64,000 nucleotides of DNA, from positions 64,271,561 to 64,335,560 of the forward strand of contig NC_088775.1 in assembly GCF_954871325.1 (NCBI RefSeq), given 5' to 3'. This document shows, in pieces, positions 11,435 through 22,202 of this stretch. Positions within the stretch are counted from its first letter, which is position 1. Each line of letters begins with the position of its first letter. The stretch is from Gordionus sp. m RMFG-2023 (taxonomy: Eukaryota > Nematomorpha > Gordioida > Chordodea > Parachordodidae). The translations under genes and the position numbers were made by a program. Under the pieces are notes generated by a model. It was not told where the DNA came from. It worked only from the letters and a program-made list of their open reading frames with translations, and made no database searches.

Positions 11435-11859
11435 TGCTGATTTCATATGAGAATCGTTGTAGTCTAAAATTTCCATGTTGGTTTAGTATTAAATTTGTAG
11501 TCTATAATAATTTTCTCTATTTTATTCATTAGCGAAACATTGGACATAAAAAAAGTAATTTATAATCACAGGCGCATAAAAAGAAATCGCAATACATAAT
11601 CACTGAAGTTTTAATTAAAAAAATGTTCTTTATTTATCAATTGCAAAAATAAATAAATCATAAAAAAATAATCAATCGTAAAACAAAAATAAAATGTTCC
11701 TCGTTTAAAATTGAATTTTTTCTTAAGTGATAAAATAATAAAAAATGTAAATTGTAAATTACGATTAAATAAATCAATAATAATATAAACTAAAAATAAA
11801 ATCTTTTTTTTCCGTTAGGTATAAAATAAAATAAAAATTTTAAATCAATATATCTAACA
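11435..11859 (-). repeat. LTR of fossil element F (3' LTR on the minus strand)
   Basis: It is a direct repeat of 17963-18372. The strongest shared stretch is TTTAGTATTAAATTTGTAG. The adjacent 11860-11871 is the purine tract read on the minus strand. Confidence 0.75.
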
Positions 11860-12193
11860 TTCCACCCTCCAAAGAAACCCCGCCTAGGTTCCTTGGACAT
11901 TTAAAAAAAACGTTCTAATGTTATTGATCTTGTAAGCAAGTTTCTCAAATCTTCGCTTAACGGTTTGCCTGTTGTCCATTTTGTTTAGTTAACTTTATGT
12001 CATTAGCTTGAATCACGTTTTGTTTCCTCATAGTTATGTTTCAAATTGTCATTATCAACTCCTTTAATAAGCTGCTGTAATACTTAGTTGTTATTATCAT
12101 CGTAGTCTATTGTCATTTGTGATTATTATTATAGTCATTTTTATATAATATTGAATTGGAATGAATGAATATTAGATTAAATAAATCGGATAA
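11860..12193 (-). other. Internal sequence of fossil LTR element F, 3' part
   Basis: Lies between the 3' LTR and insertion G. No coding domain recognised. Confidence 0.5.
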
Positions 12194-12244
12194 GAATGTC
12201 GTAGTGTTGTTAATCGGCTTAGCCGAGTCGGCTCGAACAGAGCT

Positions 12245-12660
12245 CACTCAAATTTTGGGTCGTTTTTTTCGACTCCAACTCAAAGTTTTGGTCGTTTTTT
12301 ACGACTTCGACCAGAGTTCAAGCCGAAAAAAACGACTTCGACCCAAAATATGGGTCGTTTTTTTCGACTCCGACCCAAGTCCAAGCCGAAAAAAACGACC
12401 TCGACCCAAAATATGGGTCGTTTTTTACGACTCCGACTCAAAATTTGGGTCGTATTTTTCGACTTAAACTTGAAGTTTGGGTCATATTTTTCGACTCAAA
12501 CTTGAAGTTTGGGTCGTATTTTTCGACTAAAACTTGAAGTTTGGGTCGTATTTTTCGACTAAAACTTGAAGTTTGGGTCGTATTTTTCGACTCTAACTCA
12601 AAGTTTGGGTCGTTTTTCTGACTCAGACTCAAACATCGGGTCGTTTTATTCAATCCGACC
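12245..12660 (+). repeat. GGGTCG/CGACCC minisatellite, left arm of G
   Basis: About a dozen units of roughly 30 bp of the form TTTGGGTCGTATTTTTCGAC, with variants carrying GACTCCGACCCAA. GGGTCG and its complement CGACCC alternate, so single strands can also fold locally. The mirror copy is at 16275-16690. Confidence 0.85.
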
Positions 12661-12869
12661 CAAAATATGGATCTTTCTTTTTAAAGACGACTTAAAGTTA
12701 GGGTTGCTTTTTTTCACCCCTAACCCAATATCTAGATCATTTTTTTCGACCAAAAGTCAAATAACATTTAGTATATATTAATATTATAGGCGGGAAAGTT
12801 ACCTAAAGCTTCTTTAAATTATAATGCTCTGATTAACTATTCATCATAGTTATATTTTAAAATTTTTAA

Positions 12870-14035
12870 TTGATGTACCATAGAAAAGTGCCATTTGTCA
12901 TGATAATTATTTTTGAACTTTTTTAAATGAAATAGATAAAAATATATATTCTAAACATGTTAAATTAAAAATTCAGTGAGGATGTATCATATATAGGTGA
13001 CAAATGTCATAATCGCTGATTTTGAACTTTTTCAAATTTTTTTAAAGGAAATAGCTAAAAATATATATTCTAAACATGTTAAATTAAAAATTCAGTGAGG
13101 ATGTATCATAGATAGGTGACAATTGTCATAATCATTATTTTTCAACTTTTTTCAATTTTTTTAAAGCAAATAGCTAAAAATATATATTCTAAACATGTTA
13201 AATTAAAAATTCAGTGAGGATGTATCATATATAGGTGACAATTGTCATAATCGCTATTTTTGAACTTTTTCAAATTTTTTAAAGGAAATATCTAAAAATA
13301 TATATTCCAAACATGTTAAATTAAAAATTCAGTGAGGATGTATCATAGATAGGTGACAATTGTCATAATCGCTATTTTTGAACTTTTTCAAATTTTTTTT
13401 AAGGAAATAGCTAAAAATATATATTCTAAACATGTTAAATTAAAAATTCAGTGAGGATGTATCATAGATAGGTGACAATTGTCATAATCGCTATTTTTGA
13501 ACTTTTTCAAATTTTTTTAAAGGAAATAGCTAAAAATATATATTCTAAACATGTTAAATTAAAATTTCAGTGAGGATGTATCATAGATAGGTGACAATTG
13601 TCATAATCGCTATTTTTAAACTTTTTCAAATTTTTTTAAAGGAAATATCTAAAAATATATATTCTAAACATGTTAAATTAAAAATTCAGTGAGGATGTAT
13701 CATAGATAGGTGACAATTGTCATAATCGCTATTTTTGAACTTTTTCAAATTTTTTAAAGGAAATATCTAAAAATATATATTCTAAACATGTTAAATTAAA
13801 AATTCAGTGAGGATGTATCATAGATAGGTGACAATTGTCATAATCGCTATTTTTGAACTTTTTCAAATTTTTTTAAAGGAAATAGCTAAAAATATATATT
13901 CTAAACATGTTAAATTAAAATTTCAGTGAGGATGTATCATAGATAGGTGACAATTGTCATAATCGCTATTTTTGAACTTTTTCAAATTTTTTTAAAGGAG
14001 ATAGCTAAAAATATATATTCTAAACATGTTAAAGT
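12870..14035 (+). repeat. Forward array of ~117-bp unit in G (about 10 units)
   Basis: Highly homogeneous units of the form GTGAGGATGTATCATAGATA, then GGTGACAATTGTCATAATCG, a run of A/T, and CTAAACATGTTAAATTAAAA. The core GACAATTGTC is a perfect 10-bp palindrome. Much less diverged than the E arrays. Confidence 0.9.
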
Positions 14036-16060
14036 CATTTATCTATGATACATCCTCACTGAATTTTTAATTTAACATGTTTAGAATATATATTTTTAGA
14101 TATTTCCTTTAAAAAAATTTGAAAAAGTTCAAAAATAGTGATTATGACAATTGTCATCTATATATGATACATCCTCACTGAATTTTAAATTTAATATGTT
14201 TAGAATATATATTTTAAGATGTTTCCTTTAAAAAAATTTGAAAAAGTTCAAAAATAGCGATTATGACAATTGTCACATATCTATGATACATCCTCACTGA
14301 ATTTTTAATTTAACATTTTTAGAATATATATTTTTTCCTATTTCCTTTAAAATAATTGAAAAAAGTTCAAAAATAGCGATTATGACAATTGTCACTTTTC
14401 TATGGTACATCTTCACTGAAATTTTATTTTAACATCTTTACAATATATATTTTTAGCTATTTCCTTTAAAAAAATTTGAAAAAGTTCAAAAATAGCGATT
14501 ATGACAATTGTTACCTATCTATGATACATCCTCACTGAATTTTTAATTTAACATGTTTAGAATATATATTTTTAGATATTTCCTTTAAAAAAATTTGAAA
14601 AAGTTTAAAAATAGCGATTATGACAATTGTCACCTATCTATGATACATCCTCACTGAAATTTTAATTTAACATGTTTAGAATATATATTTTTAGCTATTT
14701 CCTTTAAAAAAATTTGAAAAAGTTCAAAAATAGCGATTATGACAATTGTCACTTTTCTATGGTACATCTTCACTGAAATTTTATTTTAACATCTTTACAA
14801 TATATATTTTTAGCTATTTCCTTTAAAAAAATTTGAAAAAGTTCAAAAATATCGATTATGACAATTGTCTTCTATCTATGATACATCCTCACTGAATTTT
14901 TAATTTAACATGTTTAGAATATATATTTTTAGATATTTCCTTTAAAAAAATTTGAAAAAGTTTAAAAATAGCGATTATGACAATTGTCACCTATCTATGA
15001 TACATCCTCACTGAAATTTTAATTTAACATGTTTAGAATATATATTTTTAGCTATTTCCTTTAAAAAAATTTGAAAAAGTTCAAAAATAGCAATTATGAC
15101 AATTGTCACTTTTCTATGGTACATCTTCACTGAAATTTTATTTTAACATCTTTACAATATATATTTTTAGCTATTTCCTTTAAAAAAATTTGAAAAAGTT
15201 CAAAAATAGCGATTATGACAATTGTCACCTATCTATGATACATCCTCACTGAATTTTTAATTTAACATGTTTAGAATATATATTTTTAGATATTTCCTTT
15301 AAAAAAATTTGAAAAAGTTCAAAAATAGCGATTATGACAATTGTCACCTATATATGATACATCCTCACTGAATTTTAAATTTAACATGTTTAGAATATAT
15401 ATTTTAAGATGTTTCCTTTAAAAAAATTTGAAAAAGTTTAAAAATAGCGATTATGACAATTGTCACCTATCTATGATACATCCTCACTGAAATTTTAATT
15501 TAACATGTTTAGAATATATATTTTTAGCTATTTCCTTTAAAAAAATTTGAAAAAGTTCAAAAATAGCGATTATGACAATTGTCACCTATCTATGATACAT
15601 CCTCACTGAATTTTTAATTTAACATGTTTAGAATATATATTTTTAGATATTTCCTTTAAAAAAATTTGAAAAAGTTCAAAAATAGCGATTATGACAATTG
15701 TCACATATCTATCATACATCCTCACTGAATTTTTAATTTAACATGGTTAGAATATATATTTTTTGCTATTTCCTTTAAAAAAATTGAAAAAAGTTCAAAA
15801 ATAGCGATTATGACAATTGTCACCTATCTATGATACATCCTCACTGAATTTTTAATTTAACATGTTTAGAATATATATTTTTAGCAATTTGCTTTAAAGA
15901 AACTCAAAAAAGTTCAAAAATAGCGATTATGACAATTACCACTTATCTATGGTACATCATCACTGAAATTTTGATTTAACATGTCTAAAATATATATTTT
16001 TCTATTTCATTTAAAAAAGTTCAAAAATAATTATCATGACAAATGGCACTTTTCTATGGT
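14036..16060 (-). repeat. Reverse array of ~117-bp unit in G (about 17 units)
   Basis: Same unit as 12870-14035 in the opposite orientation, with more copies. A higher-order pattern is visible: units ending CACTTTTCTATGGTACATCT recur among units ending CACCTATCTATGATACATCC, suggesting multi-unit duplications within the array. Confidence 0.9.
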
Positions 16061-16274
16061 ACATCACTTAAAAATTTTAAAATATAACTATGATGAATAG
16101 TTAATCAGAGCATTATAATTTAAAGAAGCTTTAAGTAACTTTCCCGCCTATAATATTAATATATACTAAATGTTATTTGACTTTTGGTCGAAAAAAATGA
16201 TCTAGATATTGGGTTAGGGGTGAAAAAAGCAACCCTAACTTTAAGTCGTCTTTAAAAAGAAAGATCCATATTTT

Positions 16275-16690
16275 GGGTCGGATTGAATAAAACGACCCGA
16301 TGTTTGAGTCTGAGTCAGAAAAACGACCCAAACTTTGAGTTAGAGTCGAAAAATACGACCCAAACTTCAAGTTTTAGTCGAAAAATACGACCCAAACTTC
16401 AAGTTTTAGTCGAAAAATACGACCCAAACTTCAAGTTTGAGTCGAAAAATATGACCCAAACTTCAAGTTTAAGTCGAAAAATACGACCCAAATTTCAAGT
16501 TTGAGTCGAAAAATACGACCCAAATTTTGGGTCGAGGTCGTTTTTTCGGCTTGGACTTGGGTCGGAGTCGAAAAAAACGACCCATATTTTGGGTCGAAGT
16601 CGTTTTTTTCGGCTTGAACTCGGGTCGAAGTCGAAAAAAACGACCCAAACATTGAGTCGGAGTCGAATAAAACGACCCGAGCTTTGGGTC
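16275..16690 (-). repeat. GGGTCG/CGACCC minisatellite, right arm of G
   Basis: Inverted copy of the minisatellite at 12245-12660, near-identical over most of its length, with a slightly different unit number. Confidence 0.85.
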
Positions 16691-16731
16691 GGGGTCGCGA
16701 CTCGCGGCGTTTTAACAACACTAGAATGTCG

Positions 16732-17962
16732 GAATAAGAATTTCATAAAGATATATATATATGTATTCGCATTTTATATTTATCTTAACGTTTATTTAAT
16801 GTTTATTTGGCGCTTGTTAGTTATATCACCTTTTAGTAATTTTAATTTTATATGTAATCATATTTATCTATATTACATTTGAATTTGGATAACGTTGAAA
16901 TTTTATTTATAAATTACAGTTTTTGTTGTTAATGAAATATATTGATCCAAGAAGAAGAATAGAGCTTCTCTCTCCTTAAAATTTCAAGGAATTTTTAAAA
17001 TTTGAATCCTTTCATCTTTAATTGAAATAAGATTTTAAAGTTCTTACCTTTACTTATTTCTTCATAAATTTTATTCTTAAAATATGATTCAGATTCAACT
17101 ATTTTCAAAATTTTATATATGGGAATTTCTTCCACTTTATTTACACTTTATGCGTTATATTTATATTATTATCATAGTTTTCTTTAGTAACTAGAATTTC
17201 TTTAAATAATATACTATCACCAAGAATTTCAATCATTTTATGGATGTTAATTTTATGGATGTTAATTTTATGTGTATTAATTTTTTTATTTATAAGGTTT
17301 GTACCATTGTTTTTACAGTCATTATAATGTTCTTTTAAGATTTCATTATGTGATCTTATATGTATATTTGTATTATCACTGTTTCCTTAGTTACTATAAT
17401 TTTTTTAAATAATATACTATCATCATAAATTTCACTCATTATATACATGTTAATTTTATGTGGACTAATTTTCTTATATATAAGATTTATGTCCTTATTA
17501 TTGTCACGGTCATTATAATGATAATTTTCCTGTTAAATTTAAATAAAAGCATGAGCTTTTTTAATAGAGCGTCTGAAGACTTAAACTCCTCATCTGTCGA
17601 TATGGCCCTAAATTTGCTATAGATACTATCGGGTAAATTATTAGAATAAAATAGCCGTAAATCTACTGTTCTTCAGCAGCTTGTTACGAAGATATCGTAA
17701 ACTTTTTAAATTTATAAATGCATATCCTTTAAATTTGGGAAAAGACATTTTCTTTTTATAAAAGATTTACTATATTTATGTAAAAATTTACTATGTAACA
17801 TTTTTTATTATTTATTATATTTTTTATAATAAATACCTTTTTACTTTATATATCCAATCTGATATGATAATAAATGTTTAAGTTCACCTTCAAAGAAAAA
17901 AATGAATAATTTCCGTTCACCTTCAAAAAAAAGTAATAACCCTCGGAGTCCGCTAGCCACCC
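16732..17962 (-). other. Internal sequence of fossil LTR element F, 5' part
   Basis: AT-rich sequence between G and the right-hand LTR. Short open stretches exist on the minus strand but no domain could be named. Near 17880-17930, two GTTCACCTTCAAA motifs resemble those of element D and may be a further D-like fragment. Confidence 0.4.
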
Positions 17963-18372
17963 TGCTGATTTTGTATAATATTTGTTGTAGTTTAAAATAT
18001 CCAAGTTGATTTAGTATTAAATTTGTAGTCTATAATAATTTTCTCTATTTTAATTAGCATTAGACATAAAAAAAAGTAATCAATAATCACAGGCGCAGAG
18101 AAATAGCAATACATAATCACTGAAGTTTTAACAAAAAATGTTCTTTATATATCCATAGAAAAATTAAAAAAAGATCAATCGCTAAACAAAAATAAAATGT
18201 TCTTAGTTTAAAATTGAATTTTAACTTAAGTAATAAAATAAATAAAAAAATGTAAATTGTAAATTATAATGATAAAATAAAAAGATAATATGAACTTAAA
18301 ATAAAATCTATTTTTGCCGTTAGGTATAAAATAAAATAAAAATTTAAAATCAATATAACAATATATCTAACA
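17963..18372 (-). repeat. LTR of fossil element F (5' LTR on the minus strand)
   Basis: It is a direct repeat of 11435-11859. On the minus strand it is followed by a TGG-starting putative primer-binding site at about 17942-17960. Confidence 0.75.
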
Positions 18373-18377
18373 CAATA

Positions 18378-19020
18378 TATATTTTTACCCATTTGCATCG
18401 AAAAAATTTTAAAAACTTTAAAAATAACGATTATGACAATTGTCCCTTTTCTTTGGTACCATGAAATTTTAATTCAACATGTGTACAATCTATATTATAA
18501 CCCATTTACGTCAAAAATTTTAAAAATATTAAAAATAACGATTATGACAATTGTCATTATCTAGGGTACATCTTCACTGAAGTTTTATTTAAATATGTTA
18601 GCAATACTTATTTTAGCCCATTTATGTAAAAAAAATTTAATAAACTTTATAAATAACGATTATGATAATGTCACTTATCTTACATCATAACTAAATTTTT
18701 AATTTAACATGTTAGCAATACTTATTTTTGCCCATTGACGTCAAAAAATTCAAAAAACTTTAAAAATAACGATTATGACAATTGTCACTTTTTACATCTT
18801 AATTAAAATTTTAATTTTACATGTTAAAAATACATATTTTTGCCTATTAGTTTCAAATATTTAATATGTTTAAAAATACCGATTATGATAATTGCCATTT
18901 TGCCCAGTAACATCTTCATTGAATTTATAATTTAACATCTTTACAATATAAATTATAATTTACCCTTTTGTGTCAAAAAATTTCAAGAATATTAAAAAAT
19001 AAGGAATATGACAATTATCA
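18378..19020 (-). repeat. Reverse array of ~117-bp unit (E, right arm)
   Basis: About five diverged reverse units with GATTATGACAATTGTC cores. Together with the single unit at 11340-11434 it forms the right-arm array of element E. Its outward neighbour 19080-19382 is the inverted match of 7808-8115. Confidence 0.8.
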
Positions 19021-19382
19021 CATTGAAATATTATCCTTAAAAAATAAAATAACATAAAAAAATTTAACATAAATATTTTAAAAAAAATTCATTTAAGAAA
19101 AACCACCTCTTTTAATATACATAAAAATAGATAATTTTACTAAAATGATAAAAAAAACTATAAAAAATTTCACCTAAAAGATTGTTTATTTATAATAAAA
19201 TTCGCAAAAGAATTCCTTAAAAAAGATTTATTTACAAAGAAGATTTAAAATTTTTAGAAAAACAAAATATGTTCAAAAATCTTATTTAACTTCAAAAAAT
19301 ATTTTTTGCTTAAAATTTATTGTAACAAAAATAATAAAGGTCTTTTTCAACTTTGAAAATTAAAAACCTATTTATGATAACA

Positions 19383-22089
19383 CCGATGAAAACCTTTAAA
19401 TGGATTAGCCCTATTATATAAAAATTTGATTCTAGATAATTAGCCAAATCTCAGAGAAAGGTATATCTCTATTTATAAATTCAAATCATAAATAATTATA
19501 ATATGTTCTTAGTCATAAAATTTTTATATGCAAAACTTAATTATAATAAATTCTTAGTCATAATATTTATATATTTTTTTATAATTGCATTTGCAATAAG
19601 AGTTATCTATATTTTGATATGATCATTTGTATATATTATAATTGTTAAATTATATTTAAATAATAATTTCAATCGCCTATTAATCATAAATTTCGCCAAA
19701 GTTTTGTTATTATTTTCTATATGCTGGCTATTTAAATGATTAGACTCTAATAAAGCATAAAATAGTGGCAAATTTTGGAATTAGTATTTCCAATTGTTCA
19801 GCCAACGTTAACAAAGATGATATAAGGATAACTATTGAAAAATTAATATTATATAATATTTTCTAGGGACCAGGTCTAAGGTCGGAGGAAAAAGAGTTTT
19901 GGGGCGAAGCAACTAAAAAAAATCTTAACCCCCCACCCCCCCCCCACCCCCCCGAGGGTCGAGATGATCTGCTGAGAAATTAGAGTGATTATTTGGTACT
20001 CTTTTTTTTATTCGTTTTCATTTGATATTATTACCTATATAGAACGCTTATGCTAAAGAATTTTTTACAGTTCTGTCCCCTAGGATATAAATTTCATCAG
20101 CAAAAAAATGTATGAATATGTAAGGGTAAATAAATAAAAAATTAACACTTAATCCTTTTGCCCGGTGTCATATAGGTTAGAAAAACACAAGGCTCGGCAA
20201 GATTTTTTGCATAAATTTCCATCCCCAGAACGTTTAATTATTTGTCCAGCTCGTTAAAATATTTCAAAATTTGACCGCCAGTTACAAATTTACAAAAAAT
20301 TTAGACCGGCTCGATAGAATTTTATTAAAAGTTCGTCAGGACCCGAATTTTTTCGTACAAATATTCCTGCACATATTTAATATCTGTATTTAATTTTCCC
20401 CCAAAGTCAATTAAGGCTTTTATATCTCTTCTCTTTGGATATTTACTTCTACAGCAACCCTTTTATAAATCATTATTTTTGACATCTGTATTGTGTATTT
20501 GTTATTGGATCATATCATAAATAACTTGTTTATTTTTTAGTTAATATACTATGTATTTTAGTTAAACAGCTCTTAAAATACAAAGAAATTAACATATTAT
20601 TATTTATTTCATATAGTAAATTATAATATTATCTTGAAATTCAAAAATATATCAAAATTTTATGCCAGATACGAAAACTGAGAGATTTGAGATACTTGAT
20701 TTATTATGTAAATGGCCTGACCCGATTTTTTTTTATCTAGTTGCCAGAACTGTAAATTTTTTACGACACTTTATCGGCCCAGGCAAGTATAATTTTTTAC
20801 CCCACCCGTTTTAATTTTTTAAAAAATTTCCAGCTCGGCCCGCGGGCTGGGCTTTGCAGCTCTACTAGGTACATTTACATTTTGTTGATTTGAAACATAT
20901 TCAATTTATTTTTTGTCCCTTGTTGATTGATGTTTAAACATATTTTTTAGCTGGTCATATTATATGTTTATTTTCAAGAAAATCCTGATTTTCATTCCAT
21001 TCGAGAAAAATAAAGAACAGAAGCCTTTAGTGATGTGTCCTAAAAAACGTGGCATTAAAAAATGAAATCAACAATAACAAAAAACTAAAATAATTATAAA
21101 TTGGAAATGAAATGATTTGTTTCCATAATTTTCCTAATCCTCTCTTTCCTCAGAATCAATTGCATAACACGTTTAGGTTTTCAAAGTTCCGATTAAGGAA
21201 CATCAACTTTCTAGAGGAATAAGAAATTTAAAAAATAATAATTATCCATTTTATTATTTACCCAAAAAATCTTTGTAAAAAACCAATTAAGTAAATTTAA
21301 AAAAAAATTGAAAAAATTTTCGTTCCAGAACTTCAATAAACGTGAAATGGAAAGGAAATAAAACATAATTTTATTGCCAGAACGACGGAACAGGAAGGTA
21401 AAAATGTCTTTGTTTCGGATCCTTTCTTAAAAGCCAACTCTTTTTTAATGTAGGATTGTTTTAAAATATGAAACTTAAAAATATTCACAAGAATTTAAAC
21501 TCATACAATAGCTAATAACATAAGTTTTCAAATTCAACTTTAGTCTGATCATTTATAAATTTTTTTATTATTATTTAATAAAATAATCGTAGTGGCATTT
21601 CAATGTAAGGTTGAATAAGTCAAAGATCTACTAGGTCATGTCTCCCTCAAAGTCGTGGCATCTCCATAGTTTGTAGACTTCTCTCGTCAGATTCTTTGGT
21701 TGGCCACCGGGCAAATTTTTTAAAAAAACTATAAAATCTTAATAGATCGGACCCTGCAGTTCTCTAGGATATATATGATAAGTGAATGAAATTTTTTTAC
21801 TAAGAATCATTGTTAATTATTGTATATTCGGTCTATTTCAGTGACTACATGAACGAGAGAGAATGGTAGGAGCAATTTTCCTCCATATATCTTAAAGAAA
21901 ATAGGGTCTAAGGTGTAAATCCCTACGTGTTACCTCCATATTATTTTCATGTGTTAGATTCAGAAGACAATATAGATTTAGTGTAACAATAAAACCACTG
22001 TATGTAACATTACTGTTCATTTGATTTTTTTTTTGTTGAAACTAATAGAAATATATACTATTTATTTTTAAATATACATAAAACCTAAT
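19383..22089. other. AT-rich region with scattered GC-rich repeat-end motifs
   Basis: No gene seen. A C-homopolymer cluster at about 19925-19955 looks like a decayed hAT end. At 20150-20380 and 20710-20868, short GC motifs (CCGGCTCG, GGCCCGCGGGC) alternate with A/T runs. The second block ends GGCTTTGCAGCTCTACTAGG, which read inward starts TAGAGCTGCAAAGCC, a plausible hAT terminus. Its partner end was not found. Confidence 0.4.
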
Positions 22090-22202
22090 TAAAAAAATTA
22101 TAATTTATAATTATATAATTAAAAATAAAATTCTATAATTGAGTCCCCAAAAAGGAACCATAATTGAGTCTAAAATCTTCTATTTGAATTTTTTGTCGAA
22201 TA
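22090..22202 (+). repeat. Inverted repeat flanking a LINE fragment (left copy)
   Basis: The segment through ATTGAGTCCCCAAAAAGGAA to TTTTTTGTCGAATAG is repeated in reverse at 33667-33785, with high identity over more than 100 bp. The LINE remnant and element H lie between. It looks like a palindromic MITE whose centre received the LINE fragment. Confidence 0.7.

Larger units (their letters stand above)
12202..16723. mobile_element. Giant palindromic hAT-type element G (4.5 kb)
   Basis: It begins TAGTGTTGTTAATCGGC and ends with GCGTTTTAACAACACTA, an inverted match. It is flanked by a perfect 8-bp duplication, GAATGTCG (12194-12201 and 16724-16731), as hAT transposases make. The outer arms, 12202-12870 and 16055-16723, are near-identical inverted copies. 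Inside them, arrays of the ~117-bp unit run forward (12870-14035) and then in reverse (14036-16060), meeting with almost no spacer near 14036. It encodes no transposase, so it must be moved in trans. The open frames on both strands at 12165-12781 and 16173-16882 are mirror-image minisatellite translations. Confidence 0.9.
11435..18372 (-). mobile_element. Old fossil LTR retrotransposon F inside E, itself split by G
   Basis: Two direct repeats, 11435-11859 and 17963-18372, read TGTTAGATATATTG to AATCAGCA on the minus strand (TG to CA). A purine tract (GGAGGGTGGAA on the minus strand) lies beside the 11.4-kb copy and a TGG-starting site (TGGCTAGCGGACTCCGAG) beside the 18-kb copy. That gives minus orientation, with the 5' LTR at the right. 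Flanks CAATC and CAATA form a 5-bp duplication with one mismatch, inside a ~117-bp unit of E. The LTRs differ by roughly a tenth by eye, so it is old. No gag or pol domain was recognised and the superfamily is open. It is broken and carries G at 12202-16723. Confidence 0.7.
7808..19382. mobile_element. Fold-back hAT-related element E with nested insertions
   Basis: The segment 7808-9290 is matched in reverse orientation by 18378-19382 plus the unit at 11340-11434. Both arms share a non-repeat outer part (about 300 bp) and an array of the roughly 117-bp unit carrying GACAATTGTC. Between the arms lies a hAT transposase remnant (11140-11330). Two later insertions, at 9736-11092 and 11435-18372, account for most of the present length. 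The outer ends are eroded and no target duplication was found, so limits are approximate. The arms are clearly more diverged than those of G and H, so E is older. Confidence 0.65.

Noticed and set aside
12165-12781. Open frames on both strands here and at 16173-16882
   Set aside because: They are mirror-image translations of the GGGTCG/CGACCC minisatellite in the two arms of G.
12870-16060. Regularly spaced repeats with palindromic cores, CRISPR-like at first glance
   Set aside because: The 117-bp units are head-to-tail with no unique spacers, and the DNA is eukaryotic transposon sequence.
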